This document shows positions 54,993 through 64,000 of a stretch of 64,000 nucleotides of DNA, in pieces (the first letter of the stretch is position 1; the number at the start of each line of letters is the position of its first letter). Made by a program: the position numbers and the translations under genes. Source of the stretch: Apricaphanius iberus (taxonomy: Eukaryota > Chordata > Actinopteri > Cyprinodontiformes > Aphaniidae); assembly GCA_028564705.1 (NCBI GenBank), contig JAPXFQ010000835.1, forward strand, positions 186,001-250,000, written 5' to 3'. The notes under the pieces were generated by a model, which saw nothing but the letters and a program-made list of their open reading frames with translations, made no database searches and was not told the DNA's origin.

Positions 54993-55330
54993 TGGCAAGG
55001 CAACTTTTTTTGTATAGCACACCTTCAACACAAGGCAATTCAAGGTGCTTTACATGATTACAAAATATGTGAAAATTAAATCAAACAATCCTTAAAAGAA
55101 GGCTTAAACAAACATTTATAATCAACTAGGAATATTAAAATACAAGAAAGTATAGACAATAAAACAATGCATTTAGCATGTGATCAAAATAATAATTAGC
55201 ATGAAAATTAAAAATAGGCAGACAAGAAATCATTAGCAATTGAAAGAAAGCAATAATATGATCAGTTACTGAAGTAGTAAGAATATATACATATGAGTCA
55301 TTGGGGTCATGTACTCAAGTAAAACTGTTG
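54993..55330 (-). repeat. LINE 3' end, (TTGCC)n type
   Basis: GGCAAGGCAACTTTTTTTGT, ATAGCACACC, AAGGCAATTCAAGGTGCTTT, then an A-rich stretch of short AAATTAAA units as in the UTR of this LINE type. The left part matches 4976-5062. Confidence 0.55.
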
Positions 55331-55990
55331 TGAACCTGTAATCAGGGGGAACTCAGTATTTAAAGCTGGTCTCTGATTTCTGGCTTCCACAGTTACTGTC
55401 ACAAAAAAACATCTGCAGGCTTCCTGAGAACATCTCTGTGAGGTATTGTATTCTTAATCCCATATTATTGTACAGTGTAGTCAATAATAATTAATGTGTG
55501 TGTGTGCTCGTAAAGGAGAACAATGTTGAGTGTATTAAAACTGAGTTTGGGAGTGGAACAGGGAGTGAAAGGGAGCTACGAACGGCTGTGCTGGGATAAT
55601 GAGAAACATAACTCAGAATGAAGTGTTCAAGGTCCCGGAGAAGCAAAGTGTGGGAAAATATGTGATTCTTTTGCTGACAATGTATGTGTATGTGGTGCTG
55701 TGAAAAAATACTGGGTGTGTTCAACTATGATTCTGTGTTGTTGGGCTGCAAATAAAAATGTGATGCCCTGTTTAGAAGTCAGTCACGACAGTCCTCTGTC
55801 CTGACTTTATCTGAATCAGAATTCTGGTGTCTTTGTGTTTTTTCTCTCTGTTTCTGGGTTTACTTCTATAAAGGTCCCACTGAAGAAGAGTTGGGTTCCA
55901 CAGATCAGTAGTCAGCAGTTTCACATTGGAGATGGGAGTTCATCCTGCAAAAAAAACGAAAAACAGAGAATAATCTTTCAATCCCAACAT
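55331..55990 (+). other. Intergenic, unassigned
   Basis: (GT)n-like patch at 55496-55506 and an AATAAAAATG near 55752. The sequence after it looks like a transcript or LTR 3' end, but no partner is found. Confidence 0.35.
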
Positions 55991-56945
55991 TACTCATAAG
56001 CAAGTCTAGAGAGTTTAAGATCCTCCTCCTTACGTATAAAGCCCTTAATAATCAGCTCCATCGTACATCAGAGATCTGATTGTTCCATCTGTTCCTAACA
56101 GAGAATTTTGTTCTCAGAATGCAGGTCTACTGGTAGTTCCTAGGATTTCTAAAAGTAGAATAGGAGGCAGATCTTTTAGTTATCAGGCTCCTCTCCTGTG
56201 GAACCAGCTCCCAGTTTTAGTCCATGAGGCAGATACTCTGTCTGTTTTTAAGACTAGGCTTAAAACCTTCCTTTTTGATAAAGCTTATAGTTAGAGTGGT
56301 TTAGGTTATCCTGAGTTATTTTTGTAGTTATGCTGCTATAGGTTTAGACTGTTGGAGGACAGACTGACCACTTTTCTTCTCTCTTCTACTTTTTTCTTCT
56401 ACTACTCTCCAGATACATTTTTTCTGCTGTTATTGTGATTGTAAACCCAGTTTTCTCTCAGTATTTTTCTCCCCATAGAAGCTCCACCTGGTCTGGTACA
56501 CTCAGCTATAATGCCCCCTGCTGGATGGGGAGCGTTGGTCCAGATGATGCTCAAAGTCACCGAGCATCCTCCATGCTGTCTCTTTTCTGTCTTCTCAGAC
56601 CCCCAGACGGTCGCGGCAGATGACCGCTTGTACTGACCCAGCTTCTGGTTCTGGTTCTGCCAGAGGTTTCTTCCTGTTAAAGGGGAGTTTTTCCTCTCCA
56701 CTGTCTCTACATGCTTGCTCAGTATGAGGGATTACTGAGGAATTGCTGTGGTTGGAGTCTGCATGATCCGGGCACAACCTCATGTCAATGACTCATCACA
56801 ATCTGCTGGGATTCCTTACATTGAAAACTTTTAACTGATTAGAATGTTTGTATAATTGTATTAAGATGACTTTTGTTCTAAAGTGCCTTGAGATTACATT
56901 TGTTGTGAACTGGCGCTATATAAATAAAAGTGAATTTAATTTAAT
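55991..56945 (+). mobile_element. Diverged L2-type LINE 3' end
   Basis: The first ~300 bases match the RT C-terminus of the L2 copies ([44 protein letters not shown] near 56250-56295). The UTR follows with CCAGACGGTCGCGGCAGATG, GAGGTTTCTTCCTGTTAAAG and TGAACTGGCGCTATATAAAT. The tail is (TTTAA)n rather than TTGAA. It ends against the hAT-derived gene fragment at 56946. Confidence 0.8.
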
Positions 56946-57589
56946 TAAGAGGCTTAAAGGCAGCCACACATATAATGTGATTGGAGCAGAGATTAAAGAA
57001 ATCCATTCTACATACGGGCTGCATGGCAAAGTTGTTGTCACAGTAACAGATAATTCATCCAATTTTGCCAAAACATTCAGAGTGCATCAGTCCTGTGATT
57101 TAGAGTCTGAAGAAAAGGGTGAAGAGGAACCATTTTTTAAAGATGTCATAAAAGCTTTTTCAGCCCCATATACTGATGGTCAGTTTAGGCTGCCTCCACA
57201 CTACAGATTTGCATCTCACACCATTAACCTGATATTAACAAATGATGTGGAGAAACATCTAAACTCCAGTGCAGAAACTAGGCTGTGTACAGGAGCAGCA
57301 TTGCAAAATGCTCTGTTCCTTGGACTAAAGCAAGTCGATCAAAATTAGCCGCTTAACAGGTAGAGGAAGTCAGCCGCAGGAAGCTAATCGTACACACATC
57401 CACAAGGTGGAATTTCAAGAATCCTCACTATACCCTTCAATTTAATGCATAGTGTGTAAAACTGGGAATCAAGTGCTTTACTGACAGTGTTGGGAGTAAT
57501 GCATTACAAAAGTAATGAGTTACAGGAATATATTACTTTTTTCAGTAACTTAGAGAGAAAAACTTTTTCCAAAACTACAATCATTGTCT

Positions 57590-58823
57590 TTTAATTATTC
57601 TTTACAAGTGAAAAACCTGGGTGTGATTTTTGACTCTGAGCTGACTTTTATCCCTCACATTAAAAACATCACCAAAATAGGTTTTTATCACCTAAAGAAC
57701 ATTGCCAGAGTCCGCCCCATTCTCTCTCGGGCCAATACGGAGACGCTAATGCATGCTTTTATCACCAGTAGAATTGATTATTGTAATGCCCTGCTTTCTG
57801 GTCTTCCCAAAAAGACTACCTCAGGTTTACAGCTTTTACAGAATTCAGCAGCTCGTGTCCTGATGAAGACTAGGAGGCGGGAGCACATTACACCGGTCTT
57901 AGAATCACTGCATTGGCTCCCCGTATGTTTTAGGATCGATTTTAAGGTTCTTTTAATGGTCTTTAAGTGTCTTAATGGTCTTGGGCCTTCGTATCTGTCA
58001 GAAATGCTTTTACCGTATGAACCCTCGCGGTCTCTGCGCTCCTCTGGCAGCCGTCTCCTTATCATCCCCAAAGTCAGGACACAGACTCATGGTGAGGCGT
58101 CTTTCCATTATTATGGCCCTCACCTCTGGAACAGGCTGCCAGAGGACCTCAGGGCCGCAGAGAACATTAATGTTTTTAAGAGCAGACTCAAGACTCACCT
58201 TTTTAGCTTAGCCTTTAACTAATTATTATTTATTAATATATTTTTAATCGCTCAGCATGTTTTACCTGATTTAATTTTTAGTTCAGCTTTTAACTGTTTA
58301 TTTATTAATCTGCTTTGCATTTTTATTATTTGTTTTACACTTATTGTTTTATACTTTATATACTTTATATTTTATTAACTTTATATTTTAATGTATTTTA
58401 ATCTTTCTTGCCAGTGTTTCCTCTCTGGGGAGCCCCCTGCATCGGGGGCGGTGGTCGGCTGTGGCTGCCTGGGTGCCCCCCAGGTAGCGCTTGGGTGGAG
58501 GTGGGGGTACCAGCCCTCCCTCCTCTGGGCGCCCTGGGTCGGAGCCTTGGCTGCTGCTGTTGATCTGCTGCTGCTTATGCAGATGGCTCCATGATGGCGT
58601 TTCCTGGCTCATCTGTACTCAGCCCGCTTTTTGTAGCTTCTAAGTATGTGTGTGTGAGTGAGTATGGCTGATGGGTTGGGTTGGGAGGGGGTTGTATTTG
58701 CACTGATGATTTTATTTTTTGAAGGGGGGGGTTGTGGGGTTATTTTAAATCTTTGAAGCACTTTGAGTAACTTTCTTTGTTTGAAAAGCGCTTTATAAAT
58801 AAAGTTTGATTTGATTTGATTAG
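57590..58823 (+). mobile_element. 5'-truncated LINE, GATTTGATTT-tailed
   Basis: A CR1/L2/Rex1-group LINE inserted in the MITE. It has the RT C-terminal part (57602-58222), a ~600-base 3' UTR with G-rich runs (58440-58520, 58680-58740), the end AAAGCGCTTTATAAATAAAG, and a TTTGATTTGATTTGATT tail at ~58803-58823. The UTR is shared with 54270-54745. Confidence 0.8.
57602..58222 (+). pseudogene. LINE RT C-terminal domain (open fragment)
   Basis: Open for ~205 codons: [91 protein letters not shown] and LWNRLPEDLRAAENI, ending at TAA 58220-58222. The catalytic RT blocks are missing because of 5' truncation, so the product would be inactive. The intact frame suggests a recent insertion. Confidence 0.82.
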
Positions 58824-59737
58824 TAGTGTAATGCATTACTTACAAAATATACAGCAATATATATTACTAGTTACAATTTCTTACTTAATTTGTTACTGTT
58901 TTCCTACCATCTGCTGTAAGACTTCAGACATCAGAGTCTCATCTTTGTCAGCCATCTTTGTGATTGATTAGATTTAACAAACATTTCCACGGAATAGAAG
59001 GCATGCAAAGGATCTTGAGACATAATTTTAATAAAATTGTCCTAAAAATACAGTATGTGTGGTGTGACACTTGTGTAAAATGTAAACTGATAAGTTACGG
59101 TGCTTAGAAGTTGTGTTAAATATTTAAAATATTTAGCCAAAAGTAACTTAAAGTAGTGTAACTCAGTTACATTTTTAAGGCAGTAATATGTAATGCAAAC
59201 ATATTACATTTTTGATATTGTAACTAGTAATGTGAAATATATTACAATTTCTCTGTAACTTACCCAACACTGTTTTACTGAAAGGGAGTATCAGTTCTTG
59301 AAAAAATACAGCAGTGTGATGAAGCCCCTGACAGTAGCTCTGGAGTGTACTTATGGAGCTCTACTACCAACACTCAAACACTTTAAAGACGACCTCTTTA
59401 AAATGACAGACACCCTTCCAGATGTCATTGTCAAGGTAAGAATATTATTTAATATTTGCTTTGGGTGGATTAATTAATCTCTTCATTTATTCATTTATGT
59501 ACAACACCCAATATGGAATATGAATGTTTCACTTTGTTTTAAGTAGTTTTTAAAAATTGTAAAATTTTAAAATGATAGAATAAAAAACCTAACTTAAAAA
59601 TGATTATTAATGTTGAACATGAATCATATCAACAGATCAAAATAAAGTGGACAGATTAATCTAACATAAATGAATCTCATACAATACTGATAACACAATA
59701 ATTTAAAAAAACAAAAAACAAAAACATGCATGATAGG

Positions 59738-59942
59738 TGAATTGATCACTCTGAATTGTCCCTAGGAATGAATGTGAGTGTGAATGGTTGTCTGTCTCTC
59801 TGTGTTGGCCCTGCAACAGACTGGCGTCCTGTTCAGAGTGTACCCTGCCTAACACCTGATAATTGCTGGGATAGGCTCCAGCTGCCCCGTGACCCTGAAT
59901 TGGATAAGCGGTTAAGAAGATGGATGGATGGATGGATGGATT
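59738..59942 (+). mobile_element. GATGG-tailed retroposon end (RTE/Rex3-like)
   Basis: GACTGGCGTCCTGTTCAGAG, TGTACCCTGCC, GGGATAGGCTCCAGCTGCCC, TAAGCGGTTAAGAAGATGG and (ATGG)n. Lies in the last intron of the hAT-derived gene. Preceded by GAATTGTCCCTAGGAATGAA, the longer form of the same family's end. Confidence 0.82.
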
Positions 59943-60464
59943 TATAAAATGAAAATGCATAAATTCTTAGTTGCATCATTTTGTATGTTACAGGCCACCA
60001 AGACTCGTTTTAATGCAGTTCTGGAGAGCCGAGAAGGACTTTTTGCAGCGGCCACTCTTCCCAAGTTTAAGCTGCCTTGGCTGAGAGAGTGTAGCTGAGT
60101 GCACGTGAAAGAGCTTTTGATCATAGAGTGTCGTAAAGCTCCTGCAACTGCTAAACGTGCCCCACGACTTCCAACCTTCAGCCAGCCCAGATGAGATGGA
60201 CTTTTTTGACTTTTAGATCCAGCTCCTTCTCAGCAGAAAATGAAGTAAATGACTATATAAGGTCAGGGCATGAGCTTGAGATTCTGAATCAGTTTCCAAC
60301 TATCAAAAATATGTACATGAAATACAACACTCCAACTCCATCCAGTGCACCAGTGGAAAGTCTGTTTAGTTTGGGTGGATTGGTGCTTTCCCCGAAAAGA
60401 AACCAACTATCTAATAGAAGGCTGATGCGGTATAACCACTGCTTCATTCCAAAAGAAAACAACA

Positions 60465-60850
60465 CAGCTGGTAAGTTTTAGGTTAGCTCTAACATTAGAC
60501 TGGGCTACGGAGCCTGGCAGGGGACAGTTGCAGAAATCATTTTTGAGACGTAAGAATCTGTTCCCTCGGTTTACTAATCCTTGCGAACGGATTACAAATC
60601 CGTGCCCTTGGTTTATCAAACTGTATGACCGTCTGGCGGGTCCTGTCAGATAGATAATATTGCCTGTTTGTCGTTAGGAAGCAAAGTGCTTCTTTGGCAG
60701 AGTGGTTATCATACAGGCCTAGCATCAAGAACTTTGTGGTTGAAATCCCGTTTAAGTCATCAGTTTGGGTTTTATCACACAATTATTTTCTGGGGTTCCT
60801 GCAGGAAAGTAGGCTATGAACATAACCGTTGTTAAAACCAGGGACATTTC
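60465..60850 (+). repeat. tRNA-like dispersed repeat, copy A (uninterrupted)
   Basis: Starts near GGGCTACGGAGCCTGGCAGG and includes TTCCCTCGGTTTACTAA and GACCGTCTGGCGGG. A tRNA-like part follows (~60688-60752) with A-box-like TGGCAGAGTGG (60695-60705) and B-box-like GGTTGAAATCC (60738-60748). It continues with TTCCTGCAGGAAAGTAGG and AAAACCAGGGACAT. Copies B (61945-62200, minus) and C (34345-34147 plus 28209-28090, minus) share both halves. The tRNA-like core could be a Pol III promoter of a SINE; it is too diverged to be a working tRNA gene. Confidence 0.6.
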
Positions 60851-61944
60851 CCCAGCATTATTTATGAATTATAGTTTTGTCCTCACCACTTAAAAAACAG
60901 ATGTAGAATTTTTGAACAGCGCAGGTCTAGCCTCCACTTATGCCCAAATTGCTGTTTTCATATAATCAGTTTACAAACTTAAACAGTTTCTTTATGTGCG
61001 AATGTTATAGCATTCTTAGCTGCGATTTATGTTACGTCCAATAAAGACTTGCTTTCAAAGTGGGCACTTTATCAACAAGTAACCGTGTTGAGATGAGTTA
61101 ACCAACCCATATCTCTTTAATGCACTTTATCATTTGTGGCCCATTTCTAGGCCGTTTTTCAGCCATGCAATTTGTGCATGGACCCTGCCAGGCTGCATAG
61201 GTGGCTACAAAAATGTTACTTATAAATATGACACCTACGTTTATAGACTTCTTCCTTGCAGGTGTAACGGTTGTGTTATGGCTAGATTCAGGTTCACACA
61301 CCAGGTATCAGGATCTGCTCAGGTTTATTCAGCAGCACAGCCAAACACTATAAAACAGTGGCATAGGACACAATCAGGTTCACATCACGATGTGCAGATT
61401 CACAGCTCCCTGCAGCAGAGCAAAAACAACACTTTTTTTTTAAAGAGGGGAAAGTCCCAGAAAAAGTCTCACAAAGGTGGCAGCATTTCGGCTTTTTTCC
61501 TTAAATAAATCCTTAAACCATCATTAGAACTGTATACATTATGTTTTTTAACAACATAAAGTGGTAGAAACTATATTTATTAGCATAACTGCAGGAGAGC
61601 AGTAGCACATGTCTTACCAGCAGCATGGTCAGGCAGCTTCTGCCGAGCTGCTGCGTGTGAGTCACCCAAACGTGCCCCGTCTCACACCTAATTTTGTCCC
61701 ACTAGCTAAATAAAATATTCTCAGAACCAGAAAGAAAAATAACAAAAAAAACAGAAGCAAGTTACAATAAAATGAAGGATACAATAATGAAATATGGGAA
61801 ATATTTCTAACTTTAACAGAAATTGTTTTGAGAAGGTTCAAAAAAATAAGTAGCTGGAAATGCACAGTTTTTACTCAGCTACACAGGGACCCAAAACAAT
61901 ATACATAAATTCCCTCTGGGATCAATAAAGTCTTTTTAAATATG
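60851..61944 (+). other. Intergenic, unassigned
   Basis: No gene recognised; the open frame 61134-61508 has no domain. 61907-61937 is a short retroposon-tail-like piece (CCCTCTGGGATCAATAAAGT). Confidence 0.4.
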
Positions 61945-62200
61945 GCAGGCTCCAAGGGCAGGATTCAATCCAATGATTCCCAGGTGCTAAGTGTGGGTGT
62001 TAACCACTCTGCCAAAGGAGCAACACAAATAATGAACAGCCAGGGCCCATTATCAATTGGAAAGGATCCCCGGCACTGTCACACAGATTCATGAACTCGT
62101 GTGCACGTTTTAGTAAACCGAGGGAACGGATTCTTGCGTCACAATAATTATTTCTGTACCTGTCCCGTGCCGGGCTCCGTACTGGGCCTAAATGTAGCAT
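61945..62200 (-). repeat. tRNA-like dispersed repeat, copy B
   Basis: Minus strand: GTACGGAGCCCGGCACGGG, TTCCCTCGGTTTACTAAAA, GGGCCCTGGCTG, then GCTCCTTTGGCAGAGTGG (A-box-like, 62004-62014 on plus) and GGATTGAATCC (B-box-like, 61961-61971 on plus). Spacing between boxes is close to that in copy A. Confidence 0.6.
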
Positions 62201-63260
62201 GGAACTGAATTTTTTGTTTCAGCAGTTATCATTATTCCTCTTTGCACTTCAGCAACTTCTAAAGAAATGTTGTTATATGGGAGAAACTTTAATTTTATTT
62301 AATTTTTATTTTTCTTGTTAGTAAATGTTGTACTTGGATTTACTTTCAAAAGTGAATGTACATGCCACAAAAATATTTTACTTTATTTTATATGGAATAG
62401 TATGCAGAAATATAAGAGAACAAAGTCTTGATTTATTGATGTAGTGTCCTTAAAATGTGATGGAATGGGCAGAAGAGAGGTTTATATGTTAACAAACATT
62501 TCTTTGACTGTTTTGGAGGCTGTTGGATTTATTTACAGTTTTTTGTTTGATACAAATAATCATAGATCATAAAGTGAAAAAATAACTGAAAACAGTATAT
62601 CATATTTTTGGTTTGCCATAGACTGAGACTGGGCGTAAATCTAGCATGAAACTGAAATTTGGGTTTTGGTTGTCATGTCATTACTAGGGGTGCACCGATC
62701 AGACTTTTTCAGTCCTAATATCGGCACCGATAACTGGGTTTTGTATATCTGTCGATACCGATCCAATACTATGGCTGAATTAATTGACTTTATAACTTTC
62801 AGCTTATACCAATGTTGAAGGGACTAAAGGTACCAGACTTTACTCACTAAACATAACTAAGACAAATTAACAGATATAAAATATAAAATCACCATAAAAC
62901 TAAAATTGTAAGTGAAAAATGAATCAGTTTTTGTAAATTTACTGCAGATTTACCACATTTTAAGTGTCGGTTCATGGTATCAGTTCACTTTAACTAATAC
63001 CGATACATGTAAATCGGACGTATCAGGGCCGATATCCAATACCAGTATCGTATCGGTGCATCCCTAATCATTACTCTTATTTGCACATCACCAACTTCTA
63101 AACAAATGTGAAATGGAATAGACTTGGATTTTATTAATTTATTTTTTTATTTCATTAATATTTCACTTGGATTTACTATAAGAAGTGAGTGTAAACACCA
63201 AAAAATGATTTATGTTAAATGCAGGTATATGCAGATACATAAGAACAAAACCCTTTACTT
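62198..63260. repeat. Imperfect tandem duplication, ~430 bp unit
   Basis: First unit: GCATGGAACTGAATTTTTTG (from ~62199), CAACTTCTAAAGAAATG, ACTTGGATTTACTTTCAAAAG. Second unit: GCATGAAACTGAAATTTGGG (from ~62644), CAACTTCTAAACAAATG, ACTTGGATTTACTATAAGAAG. The second unit carries the hAT MITE at 62685-63066. Confidence 0.65.
62685..63066. mobile_element. hAT MITE with TAGGGGTGCACCGAT ends
   Basis: Inverted ends TAGGGGTGCACCGATC and ATCGGTGCATCCCTA; internal TATCGGCACCGAT-type blocks. Flanked by GTCATTAC (62677-62684) and ATCATTAC (63067-63074), 7/8 identical. 382 bp, non-coding. Confidence 0.85.
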
Positions 63261-63398
63261 TTTTGGGGAAGTAATCAGTAATTATTAATTAATTACTATT
63301 TCCAAGTAACTTGACCAATACTGCCCACCAATAAAACAATAATAGGCTAAAGGCAGATGATTATCGTTTACTTACGTGCTACAATGCCATACGCTCAA

Positions 63399-64000
63399 GT
63401 CTAGTTTATATTTCTCTGTCTATGTCAAAACGGATAGTTGCAGCGCCATTATCCATTGATGCAAGGTCTCTACATCACTTACACAAGGACGGAGGAGTAG
63501 AGTCCAATTTTCAAACCCCTGATTCATACCATGTGTTTTTAATGAAGTGTTCTATAGTTGGTGTAATCATTACTCAATGCACTGTTTGGGCACTACATGC
63601 TTTATCTTGAAAGACAGTTTATCTAATTGCTCTTTCTGTGTCTCTGTTATGTATTCTCCAAGCCACAGACGGTCGCGGCAGATAACTGCTTGTGCTGAGC
63701 CTGGTTCTGCCGGAGGTTTCTTCCTGTTAAAAGGGAGTTTTTCCTTCCCACTGTCGCTGCATGCTTGCTCAGTATGAGGGATTGCTGAGAATTCCACGAC
63801 GCAATCTTCTGTGGTTCTGTAATTTCTACACTAAACATTGTATTGTAATAACTCTTTTTGTAAAGTGCCTTGAGATGACATCTGTTGTGAAATGGCGCTA
63901 CATAAATAAACTGAATTGAATTGAATTGAATTGAATTAATCTGTTCTTTTGCAGATTTTGAACACAAGGAGGAATGAATAAACAACAGAAGAGAATGCTG
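63399..64000. mobile_element. Inverted-repeat (MITE-like) element, copy 3, cut by window end
   Basis: Begins GTCTAGTTTATATTTCTCTG and follows 23841-24200: GCGCCATTATC, GGGCACTACATGCTTTATCTTGAAAG, TTATCTAAT, then after the L2 insertion CTGTTCTTTTGCAGATTTTG. The other end lies beyond the window. Confidence 0.6.
63629..63936 (+). mobile_element. L2 3' end inserted in a MITE-like element
   Basis: The last ~305 bases of the L2 family (CCACAGACGGTCGCGGCAGA, GAGGTTTCTTCCTGTTAAAA, GGCGCTACATAAATAAACTG, (TTGAA)n). Nearly identical to 21545-21810, so probably recent. The uninterrupted relative at 24100 shows the empty site between TTATCTAAT and CTGTTCTTTT. Confidence 0.88.

Larger units (their letters stand above)
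57486..59273. mobile_element. MITE with CAGTGTTGGG ends, containing a LINE
   Basis: Starts CAGTGTTGGGAGTAATGCAT and ends GTAACTTACCCAACACTG, an inverted repeat, with TAATGCATTAC/GTAAC-rich subterminal sequence throughout, as in a well-known fish repeat. TTTACTGA occurs directly before it (57478-57485) and just after it (59275-59282 region). Removing one TTTACTGA and the element restores the hAT-gene frame (GIKCFTEREYQF). The LINE at 57590-58823 is nested inside. Confidence 0.75.
56947..60481 (+). pseudogene. hAT-transposase-derived gene, broken
   Basis: A ZBED/hAT-type transposase relative. 56947-57485: VTDNSSNFAKTF, an acidic stretch, then FRLPPHYRFASHTINLILTN, typical of the hAT catalytic region; a TAG follows at 57346-57348 and the frame then degenerates. 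59275-59435: YQFLKKYSSVMKPLTVALEC and YGALLPTLKHFKDDL, ending at a GT donor (59436). 59994 on: KTRFNAVLESREGLFAAATL and PKFKLPWLREC then TGA, and after a one-base shift near 60215 the C-terminal hAT dimerisation part PTPSSAPVESLFSLGGLVLS to 60481. The N-terminus is absent: an L2 end abuts 56946. A MITE (57486-59273) splits one reading frame. Confidence 0.75.

Noticed and set aside
60688..60752. Functional tRNA gene
   Set aside because: A- and B-box-like motifs are present, but the acceptor and arm pairing is poor and the unit is inside a dispersed repeat with other copies.
1..64000. CRISPR array, bacterial operon or prophage
   Set aside because: No regularly spaced repeats with unique spacers and no compact same-strand gene runs; introns and LINEs show a vertebrate genome.

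Overview
The window reads as a transposon-dense stretch of a teleost fish genome. Evidence: spliced GT-AG genes, A+T-rich unique DNA, and repeats typical of ray-finned fish: several CR1/L2/Rex1-group LINEs ending in (TTGAA)n-type tails, an L1/Tx1-type LINE, a GATGG-tailed RTE-like fragment, Tc1, hAT-like and Harbinger-like short elements, and a Ty3/Gypsy element of the Gmr1 type (integrase before reverse transcriptase). There are no bacterial operons, no CRISPR array and no intact conventional host gene. Family names rest on recognised motifs and tails, not on a search.

Layout. 1-4.7 kb: an L2-type LINE running in from the left edge, then a second LINE copy cut in two by a short retroposon on the minus strand. 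5.2-26.6 kb: a decayed five-exon gene for a DDE integrase-like protein (plus strand). Its introns hold an 8.4 kb L1/Tx1 LINE with a 3.4 kb G-rich 3' region, an L2 tail placed on a splice donor, a long-ORF L2 copy carrying an antisense 28S rRNA fragment, a short inverted-repeat element, and a second copy of the short retroposon. 28.2-34.1 kb: a nearly complete Gmr1-like LTR retrotransposon inserted between the A and B boxes of a tRNA-like repeat. 35.7-38 kb: LINE fragments. 39.4-45.3 kb: nested elements (outer inverted-repeat element, inner hAT-like element with 8-bp duplication, innermost L2). 45-56 kb: mostly unassigned DNA with a Tc1 derivative, a hAT-like element and an old antisense L1. 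56.9-60.5 kb: a broken hAT-transposase-derived gene whose frame is split by a MITE, itself carrying a LINE. 60.5-64 kb: more copies of the tRNA-like repeat, a hAT MITE in a tandem duplication, and an inverted-repeat element carrying an L2 tail.

The genes do not form a pathway. The useful content is the order of insertion, readable from target-site duplications and from uninterrupted copies elsewhere in the window. The best candidates for something undescribed are: (1) the ~1.2 kb retroposon whose two copies share a hydrophobic-segment-plus-heptad reading frame (2569-3784 minus; 24551-25811 plus); (2) the antisense 28S rRNA segment inside a LINE 3' UTR; (3) the exon-like tract inside the Gmr1 LTRs together with their 229-bp length difference; and (4) the tRNA-like dispersed repeat that the Gmr1 element hit between its promoter boxes.
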